From positions 153,023,741 to 153,087,740 of the forward strand of contig CM041465.1 in NCBI GenBank assembly GCA_023213395.1: a DNA stretch of 64,000 bases. Reading direction: 5' to 3'. This DNA comes from Cycas panzhihuaensis. Its lineage: Eukaryota > Cycadophyta. Below are positions 48,263 to 59,412 of this stretch, in pieces; position 1 is the first letter of the stretch; every line of letters begins with the position of its first letter. The notes below the pieces were generated by a model. That model ran no database searches. It saw nothing but the letters and a program-made list of their open reading frames with translations, and had not been told where the DNA came from. Position numbers and translations under genes: made by a program.

Positions 48263-50010
48263 AATAAAAAGTTAAACATCAACATATCAAGTTTGAGACC
48301 CATTAAGTTTAGAAACAGAAAAGCAGGAAGAGCTTTTCAAAGATGAATCTATAGTAGATTTACAAGAGTATGTGGACACTCCTCCTGTAATTATTAGATC
48401 TACATAAGTCAATCATCCACCTAGCAGGTATAACCTTTATATTTCTATTACTTTGGTTTCTAATGATGCTGAGCCTACATGCTATCAGGAAGTAGTATAT
48501 GATTATCTATAGTGAGAAGTAGAAGAGGGATATGCAAGAAGAGATAGATGCTTTAAAAAAATATAATTTATGGGACTTGGTAGAACTTCCACATGGTAGG
48601 AAGATTGTTGGTTACAGATGGATTTTCAAGAAGAAAATAGATTTTGATGGAAAGATTGATAAATATAGGGTAAGACTGGTGGCTAAAGACTTTGTACAGA
48701 AAGTAAATATTGATTTTCATGAGATCTTTTCACCAGTTATTAAACTTATTTTAATTAAGGTTCTATTAGCATTTATATCTTCTCTTGATTTAGAGTTGGA
48801 GCAGCTAGATATAAAAATACATTTTTTACATGGAGATTTAGATGAGAAGATCTATATGGATCAACCATAAGGGTTTGTACAAGATGGCAAGAAAAGACTT
48901 ATTTGTAGGCTCAAGAAATCATTGTATGGCCTGAAGTAATCACCCAGGCAATAGTATAGGAAGTTTGATGCCTTCATGGAGAGCCAAAATTTTAAAAGAA
49001 GTAAGTATTATCATTGTGTTTACTTTAAATTTTTAGGTAATGTCTTATTCATTATCTTAGTATTGTATATTGATGACATGCTAGTTGTAAGCAAGAGTAT
49101 AGCAAAAATCAACATGTGAAAGACTCAATTGGCTAGGACTTTTGATATGAAGGATCTAGAAGTTACAAAATAAATCTTAGGTATGGAGATACATGGAGAC
49201 AAGAAAAATGGTAAGTTATGGTTATCATAGAAGAAATATATGGAGAATGTGCTAACTAGATTTGGTATAGTAAATGTGAAACCATTTAGTATCTTGTTGG
49301 CTTCTCATTTCAAGCTTTCTTTAAGTATGAGTCCTAGTAGTAAAGAAGAAAAGGATTATATATCTTATGTACCTTATGTTAGTGTAGTAAAAAGTTTGAT
49401 GTATGCCATGGTATGTACAAGATCTAACATTTCACATGCAGTCGTTTATGGCAAATCCATGAGAGAAATATTAGGTAGTAGTGAAATGGATACTTCAGTA
49501 TTTGAGGGGTACAAGTGGCTATTGTATCAACTTTGGAGGTATAGGTAATCAGGTTTATAGATATATTGATTAAGACTTTAGAGAATATTTAGATAAGAGA
49601 AGGTCTGTTCTAGGTTATGTGTTTACTCTTACAAATGATCTAGTTAATTGGATGTCAAAATTATAGAGTATAATTACATTATTAACTATAGAAGTAGAAT
49701 ATGTTACTGCAACACATGCTTGTAAGGAAGCAATCTAGTTACAAGGTCTCTTGCATGAGCTTAAAAGGAAATAGGAAATAGTAAAGGTATTTTGTGATAA
49801 TTAAAGTGCTATTTACTTAGCAAAGTGTCCAGCTTATTATAGTAGGACAAAGCATATTGCTCTTAAGTACTATTTTATTAGACAGGTTGCGGAAACAGGT
49901 GGAGTGGCACATGAGAAGATTAATACAAAATAGAATTATAGTAACATGTTCACAAAACTAGTACTATTAGAGAGGTTCAAATGGTGCTTGACTTATCTTG
50001 GTTTATAGAA
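48263..50010 (+). pseudogene. pol: copia RT and RNase H
   Basis: RT start MQEEIDALKKYNLWDLVELPHGRK (48532), GYRWIFKKKIDFDGKIDKYRVRLVAKDF, LEQLDIKIHFLHGDLDEKIYM, catalytic LYIDDML near 49068. RNase H: FREYLDKRRSVLGYVF near 49580, HACKEAI near 49710 and YCD--SAIYLAKCPAYYSRTKHI near 49800. Stops throughout. Reverse transcription would occur in cytoplasmic particles. Confidence 0.88.
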
Positions 50011-50058
50011 AAGGTGATGAATGGTCCAAGAAAAGTATCAAGTAAATTATTGTGAAGG

Positions 50059-50721
50059 TGTAGATTATTAAATAATGTGACAATAATATTTTAGAGGTAA
50101 AAATTTTAACAGGTTAGCAGCGTGGTTTCTTCCCCAAACTTCCACAAGGGGATCTAAAGGGGGCAAGCCCCTCTTGAAGGGGGGGTATAAGGGGACCCTC
50201 ACCCCCCCCCCCCCTCACAAAGAGGGAGTTCAGGTGTAATAGCCCCTGACCCAAAAAGCTAACGCTATGAAACATACTAAATTGTAAAGAGAATTGGGTT
50301 GTTTATTCACCTTAGATTTGATGGTTGAGATTCATGCCTTGTATAACTTTATCATATAGCCCAATTTATGGTGTTTTTTCATGATATTAATGGCATTCAA
50401 TGTATTAGATATACTGTGAGAAGTAAGGTGGTTGGTTATTGTTGCTATGAATATTCTATTATAGATTGTGTACATTTCTCCATTCTTAGATAATAAAGAT
50501 CGATACCTTTCCTATGTGGATGTTTCCCTAGCACACTACTAGGGTTTTACTATATTATATCTAGTGTATATGTGATGCTTTAGATTTTTGATTTATTTAT
50601 TATATTATCTCTAATTTAAGAACTTGTATATTAAATTTTAGCTTTAATTCATGTAACTAGTTACAAACTAGTTTAAATCTTAGTGGTGATTTTCAGTTAT
50701 TGGGACCTAGTTTTCACAACA
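50059..50721 (+). repeat. 3' LTR of the copia element
   Basis: Starts TGTAGATTATT after TTGTGAAGG and ends TTCACAACA. It contains a run of 14 C near 50198. Aligns with 45362-46036. Confidence 0.88.
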
Positions 50722-51393
50722 ATGATCACTTTAGACTATGATACAATAGTTTATCTAACTAAATCATTTGATAAATTAACAAACCTATTAGTGAAATATT
50801 AGATAATACTAGTCTAAGGTAACAAGATACAAGATCCTTTATAAGTTATTTTCATATACTTTAAGTTATTTCAATGACCTAAAACATAGAATTAGCAACC
50901 ACAAATTATAGCTAAAATATATAATAATTCTAGACACTGAAAATAAAATAAAGGTCCCAATCTTATATACAAGAATCATAATCCTAGTTTTAACAACATT
51001 AACCCTAGTTTATCATGGAACGTTAATCAACACTTAATGCAAAATTTCCCCCATAGTCAAATTCTAATTAATTTAATTTTTTTAATTAGAAACCTATTTA
51101 GAATCCTAAGTTTAATTAAAATATAGTTTAAACTTGTACCTATTACCGTAAAAATGAACATACTAAAGTGGTTTATAGGAACAAAATAGTATTTGAGGTA
51201 TGGAAAGCCTCTAAAAGAACTCAACAAAAGTCTAATTAATCTAACTACATTTACCTCTTCCTTTTCTATACCTACATCTTCTTCGCCTTCTCTAGTTCTA
51301 AATTCAAGTATCTCCTACCATATGATGGAGGCACCAAAACTAATTTTTCCTTGTATAAACCTAGTGTTAATTTAAATGATAAAATATCATTTG
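50722..51393. other. AT-rich DNA without recognisable gene
   Basis: No domain, no LTR termini and no conserved ORF seen. A 60-codon frame at 51193-51375 (Ser/Thr-rich) is too short and low in complexity to support a gene. Confidence 0.5.
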
Positions 51394-51737
51394 TGTTGGG
51401 GTTAATGTCCTTCACTTAACTCCTACCTTAAGAACATATGAGTGCACACATCCTCATGGTAAGTTAAGGTAAGATTATTTTATTATACATTGCCATTATT
51501 TTATATTATTTTAAATTTAGAGGTTAATAAGGATTTCCTCCTCCCTCCCAATTGTATATTTTATAGGGTTCAAAACCCTAGTGTTCTTTAACACCACCTT
51601 TATCAAAAGAATTTGTATATACTCTCTTCACAGATGGATTAATACAATGATATGTATAACGTGTACTCTCAATATAGCTTGAATGCTACTTTGATTTATA
51701 TGTTCACCTGCTCCACTTTGTTCTCCATACTCTAACA
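51394..51737 (+). repeat. LTR of another copia-type element
   Basis: TGTTGGGGTTAATG at the start and ACTCTAACA at the end, followed without gap by a perfect primer site. Short inverted termini TGTT/AACA. It is 344 bp. No partner LTR is in the window. Confidence 0.75.
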
Positions 51738-51749
51738 TGGTATCAGAGC
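51738..51749 (+). other. Primer-binding site, initiator tRNA-Met (perfect)
   Basis: TGGTATCAGAGC, the exact complement of the 3' end of plant initiator tRNA-Met, directly after an LTR end. It proves a 5' LTR. Confidence 0.9.
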
Positions 51750-52211
51750 ATATTGTTCTTGGGTCTCCAATATTATCTTAGCAACCTTTATGTTGATCTT
51801 GGCAACATTTGTGAAAAAGCATCAAGACCTTAACTACATTTGGCTTCATTACTTAGCATTAAAGAAATAGATCTTGCCTATATTTATATTTGTGGATTTT
51901 GGGGCTACATTCAAGGCTAGATCTTAGCTACATGAGCATATTGACCTTGGTAACATTAGTATCATAGCTTACAACGAGCAATATATTTCTTTTATTCAGT
52001 TTTTTATAAGATTTATTGATAGTTTTCATACTATTTTTTGCTACAAACTTGATTATTTTGATTTATATACTTAAAATAACCTATATTTTCTTAGATATAT
52101 GTAATTTTCGTAGCCATAATTAGCCCAACAAATATTTGGAGCCATTACATTGGTATTTTAACTAATATTTCTTATGATTTTAATCTTTTTTCACTAATTT
52201 TTTTAGGTTTA
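51750..52211 (+). other. Leader of the copia element at 51394, cut by GyD
   Basis: AT-rich leader after the primer site with short repeated phrases (ATCTTGGCAACATT, GACCTTGGTAACATT). No gag is present; the GyD LTR starts at 52212. GTTTA (52207-52211) would be the target duplication on this side of GyD. Confidence 0.5.
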
Positions 52212-54797
52212 TGGACACGCGTCTACGGGATGGCTACCCAACTGATAGGAATGGTGAGAGTGGGTGGTGATACAACTGAAGGCAAAACCTATAAGTGAGA
52301 TAACTACCACGCAGAGCACCCCGTGTGCCAGAGCATGAGTTCGGGATCTGCAATGGAGTATGGCTACTATCGAGTGATCCTTCACCACTTCGAGAAAAAG
52401 GGTGAAGATGCGTAAGATAAACCCGGGTTGACCTATGGACGGGATCCTCCCACCCTTGGGTGGCCGAAAGGAAAAGGAGAAGATCCAAGGAACACAAGTC
52501 AAAAGTACGCCTAAACAAGCTAACAAGCAACGAGGGGAGCGGGAGGCTTGTGCGGCTAAGAAGAGAAGAGGAAAGGTAGAGGAAAGGAGTTCCTATAACT
52601 TTCCCTACGAATAGCAAAAATACATACAACAAAGCGAATGAAACGTAACCAGACACAAAGCTAAATTTCCCTTTTTACTCTTCTATGCACTAATTACTAG
52701 GAAGGAATTAAAAAAGGGAAATAAGAGCGGTAGCAAAGCGAGGATAAAGCGTGCACCTGGACCGAGGGCGTGCATGATGAAGATCTCCTCGAAGGGCACC
52801 AAGCTACTCCACCCAGCGCGTTGAATGCGAGACGTTGCGGTGGATGAAAATGGGGCTTCCTTACCTTCCCCGGAGAAGTGGATGCGATGCTAAAGGAAGG
52901 AAGGAAACAGAAGATAATGAAAAAAAAGAGAGTGCGAAAGCACAATGGATACAAGGGAGCTTACCAGCAACGGGACCAACAGAAGGTATCTTCCACGTCC
53001 CTCAAATACCTGCAAGCAAGGCAAACTCTCCCTCCCTGGAGGAAGGGCACCAACATGCAATACAAGATCCTAACGATACATATATATATCCAAACAATGT
53101 AAATATAAATCTAAGTACTCATGCGTTAGTATCAATCCAACAAAGGAAGTGGATAAAAGAGAGTGACCCAAGTGAAAGTGAATGACCGGTGAGCCTCAGA
53201 GTGGCCCACCTCCAGCAAATGATGCCCTAACCACCCCTCAAGAGCCACAAGGCAGCGAGGGTAAGGTGGAGAGCAAGGGCTGGAAACGGCAACCAAGAGG
53301 CAAAGAGGTGCCAAGAGAAACCTACGGCAGGCCGGGGTGCTATGAGGAGCAAGCCGGGCGGCCGGGAGGAAAGCTAAGCAAAAACTAGTGGTTGGGACTT
53401 ATGAGTGCTACCCAAACCTGGGCAAAGGCCCCAAATCAGCATTGCAACTTGTGACAGTGCTGGTTTGGGTGGCCAAAAGAGGGCCTACAAACCCTAGATT
53501 ACATGCCAAGGGCAACACGGAGCGAGAGGGAAGCTTTGGAGGGCTTAGAGTCGCTTAGGGAGCGTGGAAGGTGGTACGGAATCCACCCAGCTCCTATCCA
53601 AAGCCTATGCCAACCCTCAACGCTGCTGCCTTGAACAACAAACGCAGGCAAGAGGCTCAAAACAATAGCAAGACAGCCCATAAAAAGGGAAAGAACCCAA
53701 CTCACATAAGCAAGCGAGGCGTAAGCAATATAGAGTATGAATATTACAAGAAAAACCATGCAAAACATAAAGTACCTAAGTGAGGGAGGCAAGGGACTTG
53801 CCTCAACTAAAGAGCAGCAAAGAGGGGCTGAGAAATCAGCCCAGATCTGAAGTAGAGCAGGTTTGAGACTCTGCTATGGAGGTTGGAAGGGAAACTCCTG
53901 CACTTGAAGCACTTAGGGCCTGCCTGAGCAAAGATCTACTGGAGCCACTCCAAGGGGCCCTCTCCAAGGTGCATGAAGGGGCTGGGAGGATGTCCAAGCT
54001 ACACTAAAGAGAGCAGGGCACTGGTGGAGAGATGTAGGTCCAATAATGGCAGCAGAACAGTAGGGAAGAGCACAACAGAATGTTGTTTCCTTGAGAGCAA
54101 ATCCAAAAGTGATAAAAAAGAATCCCGAAAAATGAGTAAAAAATGACTTAAATACTCAAACCAAACCCTAAAGCGAGCGATTAGGGCACGACTGGAAGAG
54201 AGTTAAGTCGCGAGCCACGTGGCAGTTTCGCAATAAATGCAAAATTGCCACAGTAGATTTTTTAAAAATAATTTGAGACGATCAACAGAAATTCTGCAGA
54301 TCGCTGGATATTCCGTGATGCAAAAAATTCAGTGGTGCATACCTGGAGCTAAAAAAAGGGCCCGGCCAGCCAGTCTAGGCTGGGCGCAGGTGACTGAAAG
54401 GGCTAATAGGAGACTAGAACACCTACCCATGGGTACACAAGCCAACAAAAGGGGCCAAAGGAGCAAAAATAGGGCTCGACCAAGGTGGCAAGTTGACCAA
54501 ACGATGACGGGTCATCACACAGGCAGAGGTGGCGCAAACCTAGTGAATCTTAAGGTGAAGAGGGCTGATGCGGGAAGTGAAGTGGCCACTAGGGTGCCAC
54601 ACTCACTGGGAGTGTGCCCCTGCTATAGTCGTCATAGGCTAAAACTAGTATGAACGACGGTAAGGTCGCCCACAGAGCCACATACATGCAGACATGCAAG
54701 CAAACACTCATCAAAAGAAAGCAATGATAATGCGAGAAACATACCTGCACTTACCTAAGTCGGTGATTCCGTATCCATTCCTAGAAGCTGGGAAACA
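52212..54797 (-). repeat. 3' LTR of GyD
   Basis: Plus reads TGGACACGCGTCTAC at the start and GGGAAACA at the end, i.e. TGTTTCCC...GTGTCCA on minus. The first 135 bp match 63866-64000 with eight differences by eye, all transitions. A TATA-like TATTTAAGTC lies near 54150 on minus. Frames such as 52835-53185 and 54237-54653 lie in it and match no domain. Confidence 0.9.
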
Positions 54798-55200
54798 TCG
54801 CTTGGCGAAAAGCCTCGCCGCTCGGAAGCCTGGTGCGATGGCGAATGCTGGCAACACAACTGTCAGTAGCACATGTGTATATAGATATATCAATCAAGAT
54901 CGTAACAGTAGGAAAGGGTGTTGGCGAGTGTCATGGCGAAACGCGTGGATACGAAAGCGGCGGTGGAGACAATATAGGGGCTGCCTATGCACCACCTGGG
55001 AGCTGACTTAAAGAATGAGAGGGGTGAGGGGGCTGCCCCCACCAAAAGATGCAAAAGAGCATGCATAATCAAGTCAAGAGTAAGTAAAGAGTGGGTGCCA
55101 TAGTTTTACCTCATTAGTAACCCAGGTTTCGGAGGTGCGAACGGGTCGCAAAGCAAGGTGAGACGACCTGGGGCTTGGGCGACAGGGGGCCAGACAAGCC
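54798..55200 (-). other. GyD 3' spacer
   Basis: Counterpart of the GyA, GyB and GyC spacers. The dinucleotide locus is short here (TATATAGATATATC near 54877). Near 54798 on minus lies the sequence CCAAGCGA before the LTR, a weak polypurine tract. No gene seen. Confidence 0.6.
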
Positions 55201-55623
55201 TCATGGACGGTCAGTAAGGAGAGGAAGGCGGCGCTCAAGGATGAGGCGAATGAGGCTATCTACCTCAACGTTGAGAGCCCGAGGGATATGCTGGATATCA
55301 ATAGAAGAAAAGCGGGCCAGGAGAGATCTGGCAGCGGAAGCAAAGGCCCTCAAGTGAGGGCATCGCACCTAGTAAACCTGGGTGAGATGAGACACCACAA
55401 CTTGAGAGTCGCAAAGTAAAACAATGGATCCGTGATGGAAACAGAGAGCATCAGTAAGGGCTTCAATAACGGCTGTGTACTCGGCTTCGTTATTGGTAGC
55501 CTCTGGGAGGAAGATCCCAGAGTGAAGGAGATCATGTCCGGGAGGGCTGCGGAGAATCCATGCAGTGGTAGAAGGTCCAGGATTACCACAGCTTCCGCCG
55601 TCGGTAAAGATGTAGATGGACAT
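55201..55623 (-). pseudogene. aRNH of GyD
   Basis: 423 nt from ATG 55623 (MSIYIFTDGGSCGNPGPS) to TGA 55201. The first 84 residues are open, with Asp of FTDGG, Glu of NNEAEY and Asp of CDSQVVV; a stop follows HLTQVY at the same codon as in GyC. The rest gives IQHIPRALNVEVDSLI. It is nearly intact. It would remove RNA from the hybrid in reverse transcription and lies after the PMD gene, next to the 3' LTR. Confidence 0.83.
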
Positions 55624-56140
55624 AGGTGATACAAAATCCAGACAGACAATAGGTAATGAAAACGATACTCAAAGAAGTAGGTAAAAGGTGGCCGTGAAGG
55701 GTAGAAGGACCTAGCAATGAGGTTACCCAGGGCGAGAGCAGGCAATCCGATCACCGGCAGAGAGTGGTCAGAAGGAAAGGCTCCTGGAGCGCCAAAGGGT
55801 CGCTTTAGGAAGCGAAACATGCCCCCAGGCAGGGGAGCATTCCCTTTGGGGACCCCAAGAGCAAGAAAGGGCCGCAGAAATAGGTCCAGGGTGACGAAAG
55901 GAGCCAAACGAATATAAACTCGAGCAGGCACGGGAGTAGCGCACAAAACGATGCAGAAGGGCCCTGGCAAGAATGCAATAATGAGGCACCATAAATGCCC
56001 TTACGAGGGAGGGCATGAAGGGCATCAATAAGGCACAATTGACAACAGGGCCAGAAGGCAAAGGCAAACAGGACAAGGAGATGGCCCCAGCGACTGTTGT
56101 GAGACCAAAAACGGAGGAAGTGCCCATTGGGGCCCCCGCC
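55624..56140 (-). other. GyD leader upstream of aRNH
   Basis: Overlapping open frames on minus (56127-55768, and 55970-55350 running into aRNH in another frame). The frame with MPFMPSLVRAFMVPH and YSRACSSLYSFGSF matches the plus frame at 35226 in GyC. Conserved across GyA (from base 1), GyC and GyD. Its coding status is unresolved. Confidence 0.5.
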
Positions 56141-56149
56141 TATATAAGG
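56141..56149 (+). promoter_or_regulatory. TATA box of the antisense PMD gene (GyD)
   Basis: GGCCCCCGCC-TATATAAGG-AAATTAACGG. Same context in GyB and GyC. The leader contains TTCATTTTCACCGGCTCTCATACG, shared by GyC and GyD. Confidence 0.68.
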
Positions 56150-56584
56150 AAATTAACGGGAAAATGGATTCATTTTCACCGGCTCTCATACGAAACCAGA
56201 GCCATTCCCTTACGCAACGGAGTGCCACCTAACTTTGGAGGCACACAGAGGGAGATCAGACCATCGGATCGGAGAGCGGAGAGAGCCGGCACGACTGACC
56301 AGATGACATGGCAGTAGCGAGGCCAGATCCAGTGAGTGGATATCACTAAACCCAACCTAAATCAAAGTTTAAAGTTTGTGGCTTTTTGTATTTTTTTCTA
56401 GGTGATTTGGTGCCCCTTATGGGCGATGGAAGGCCTCTCGAAGTCTGAATTGGGCCTAGAAAGAGGCGGGGACCTGGGCATTAGGGAGCCCTGGTCCCGG
56501 TGGGCCCCACGGGGTCCACCAGAAAAAATTTTGGGTTTTTTTTTTGGGCGGAAATCCCCCCCTTTTGGGGATCGCCGTTCATAC

Positions 56585-56676
56585 CGCGGTAATGATCGCG
56601 ATGCCGCGATCATTACCGTGGGTCCCACGATCGCCGCGGGACCCGTGCCAAACTTAGCGGTACCGCTAAGTTTGGC
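56585..56676. repeat. Two strong palindromes in the GyD PMD leader
   Basis: First: arms 56585-56600 and 56605-56620, 15 of 16 pairs, 4-nt loop; inner GGTAATGATCGCG / CGCGATCATTACC is perfect. Second: a perfect 30-bp palindrome at 56647-56676 centred on GGTACC (CTTAGCGGTACCGCTAAG inside). GyC has hairpins in the same places with changed but still complementary arms; GyB has a decayed one at 8711-8738. Confidence 0.93.
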
Positions 56677-56817
56677 GCCAGACGGCGCGTAAAGGCGTAA
56701 AAGAGACATGAGGGCCAAAAGAGCCCTAAATCTCAGGCAGAGAGAGATTTGAGAGAGCGGGGGATGGAAGATACTGACGTGAGACTGACTTGAGTTGTTT
56801 TTAGTGTGAACAAGCAG

Positions 56818-58754
56818 TCCTCACGGTAGATAACCGCAAGAACGTAGGCATGGCTATGTTGAGTTACATGGAGATGGCAACACAAGAGGATAGAGAGGTC
56901 CTATAGAGGTGCGGCCTATACAAGGCCCTCAAGACACCTCAATACACGTCAGACCAGCAGCTATTGATTGACATAGTGTCCCATTGGGACAGGAGGAGAC
57001 ATGTGTTCCACCTACCACAGGTGGGGGATGTGATGGTCACGCCAAGGGATATCCAGTGGATACTGGGAGTTCTGGCGACAGGGAGGCCGGTGAGACTAGG
57101 GACGATGCCTAGCACTGAGGCGGTGCACAGAGAGGCAACTCTGTTCTATACAGGAGGTGATAGATGGGAGCGGAGGGGAGCATCCCTCCAGACAATTCTG
57201 ATGTCAGGGATTCCTTGAGTGAGGAAACTGGTGATACTATGCATTCTGTTCCGGATCTCTCGGAAACATAACTATAGGGAGGTGCCAGGTGGGTGGATGG
57301 ATGCAGTTCACTGCTGCGAAGCTGGCGAGAGGATGGATTGCGCAGCCCTGATTATGGCAAACCTCATCACCCAATTGGATACTATCAGGACAACTGACAA
57401 AGATGGACTATCGTACAACACACTGTTACAGTGTTGGTACTTTGATCACTTCGTGATAGTGGCACCAGCGGGGGGACCACACCCCATCATAGAGCAGGCC
57501 CCGATGGTCCACAGGTGGCAGACTTGGCTGAGGGGGACACAGGACAGAGCCCATGTCAGACGATCGGTAGAGGCCACATCACTAGACCTCCTCACCCTCC
57601 CAGACTACATGGCAGAGCCCTACAGGACGGTGAGGTGGGATAGCGACGATGAGGCAGGCGGAGTAGGAGTGCCCGCGGGCGATGACAAGAGTGATGATGG
57701 AGATGACAGAGATGATGGGGCTAGCCTGTCACGACCTGCAGGGGAGGCAGGTCCCTTAGGGACAGCAGGAGACGCAGAGGGTCCATCCGGAGCTGCCGGA
57801 GGAGAGGCAGGACCGTCTGGAGCACAGGGCAAGGTCAGGGGACCTGTGACTAGGGCCCGCAGGCTGCGGATCGTGATGGGATCCGCAGGGACGAGGGCCG
57901 GGCCCACCCCCGCGAGGAGGGAGACCCAGGCAGAGGAGGTGCCAGAGGACGAGGCACCTGCAGCTGGCGGAGAGCCAGGAGAGGAGGATACTGCATGACC
58001 AAAGGAGCAGGCGGCCACAGCAGGTGAGACTTGACCTTTTCCAGAGTCATTTGGCATCCAGGCAGATGTTTGGTTTGATTTGATCATGGCATATGGCGAG
58101 ATGAGGACTGACACATGGCATGTTGCATTGGTAGGTACAACAGAGATCCAGAGATTGGTAGAGGTTGTGGTGAGGGAGGTGTTCCCTTAGGTGTATGCAG
58201 AGGGGCAACCACCCATCCAGGTAAGAGATGAGCCTAGAGCGACAGGTGCACACAGAGAGGCATTCACCCTGTTGGTGAGGGCGAGGGATATATGGGCTGC
58301 AGAGTCCCAAGAGCATGCGACATCCCAGGGACGACTGCAGCAGGAGAGAGACGACGCGAGACACGAGAGGGATGACGTGAGATGCGAGAGGGACGAGTTG
58401 CGAGGACGGGTACAGGCTCTAGAGGCACAGGGCGGAGCAGGTGGAGATGTCGAGAGCAGGACCCAGCTGATAGTCATCACAGAGTGTCTCAGGATGACAG
58501 AGGAGGTACTCCAGGGAGAGCAGGATCGTATCCAAGCCAGATACGATCAGCTGGTCACGTAGATGGTATCGAGGTCGAGCCAGAGCAGGACACGTACCCA
58601 CACGGCGGTGACGACCCCGAGACAGCTGCAGGACGAGGAGAGCGAGGCAGGCAGCTCGCGGAGGCCCAGGAGGAGCCTTAGAGGCATGTGGTCCCCAGGA
58701 GAGGGATCACAGAGACCAGGAGATGGTACCCCATGAGCAGGGCAGCAGCAGTAG
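56818..58754 (+). pseudogene. Plant-mobile-domain/coiled-coil gene of GyD, best preserved
   Basis: Exon 1 56818-58023 begins after an acceptor CAAGCAG; ATGs at 56852 and 56873 could start the protein. The PMD core is DIVSHWDRRRHVFHLPQVGD..TPRDIQWILGVLATGRPVRLG, then FRISRKHNYREVPGGWMDAV, LSYNTLLQCWYFDHFVIV and MVHRWQTWL; an acidic, then Gly/Ala-rich segment follows (57219-57998 is open for 259 residues). Exon 2 58135-58754 encodes VYAEGQPPIQVRDEP, a coiled coil (LQQERDDARHERDDVRCERD) and RRPRRSLRGMWSPGEGS. Only about five stops (near 56935? region 56905, 57217, 58190, 58560, 58733) interrupt it. Nuclear PMD family; role in the element unknown. Confidence 0.75.
58024..58134 (+). other. Intron of the GyD PMD gene
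   Basis: CAG|GTGAGACTTGACC donor and GCATTGGTAG|G acceptor, 111 nt. The same position and length (112) as in GyC, which supports splicing of an antisense transcript. Confidence 0.65.
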
Positions 58755-59412
58755 AATATGTACATATGGTTTGACAGGGGAAAGCACAGGCCTCTAGGGG
58801 GTCATATATAGGAGCATATGATTGTAGCCCCCCTGCAAGGACTCCGGCTTCCCAGGATGTATGATGTGACATGATTTTAGATGTATATATATATATGCAT
58901 AGGGTGACAAGAACCCTATTCGGATATGATATGTTGTGTATGATGTATCATATGGATGGCATGCATGTTTATTTCATATGGTTGTCAATGTTATGCTGTG
59001 GATGTTTTATGTTATGGGTATTTTATGTTATGGACACGTTTCCTTCTATGCATGGCTATATGTCTAACAGGGACACACATACACGTCGTAAGTGGAATGA
59101 CAGAGAGATGTGAGGTTAGAGGATAGAGCAGCATACATGTCTGCAGAAGAGCATAGCAGACTACGCGAAGGAAATGACAGACAGGAAAGGGAAGCGGCGA
59201 TGCCCCCAAGCATCCTCTTGTTTGGGGGATGCCCAAAGCAAGATGACAGAGGTTCCCAAAAGAATATGGGAATGCAGGTTCCATGGAAGGAACCAGAAAG
59301 ACGAAGGAGGGCCCATCTTAAACTGCCATCCTACCCGTGGTTGGGAAGAATGGGGACAACCCAAGATGGTAGTTTAGACTCATTTCAGAGTGGGGTGGAG
59401 AGATTGCCGAGA
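58755..59412. other. GyD spacer between PMD and pol 3' ends
   Basis: Non-coding, conserved with GyB and GyC. It contains a short TA patch near 58884 and repeats of TTTTATGTTATGG near 59005-59035. Several short open frames on both strands at 59110-59424 lie in the part conserved between elements but show no domain. Confidence 0.6.

Larger units (their letters stand above)
45362..50721 (+). mobile_element. Ty1/copia element with both LTRs (5.4 kb)
   Basis: 5' LTR 45362-46036, primer site 46039-46050, gag, protease, integrase, RT and RNase H in copia order, 3' LTR 50059-50721. Every domain carries stops. The exact left border is uncertain by a few bases, because 5' LTR position 45362 reads TTTAAG where the 3' copy starts TGTAG; no matching target duplication was found. 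Confidence 0.92.

Noticed and set aside
50722-51393. Possible rest of the truncated LTR at 45064-45361
   Set aside because: I looked for continuation of the LTR after the copia insertion but found no convincing match or shared target duplication.
56585-56676. Rho-independent terminator
   Set aside because: Bacterial concept; this is plant DNA and the hairpins have no U-tract. Kept as palindromes only.
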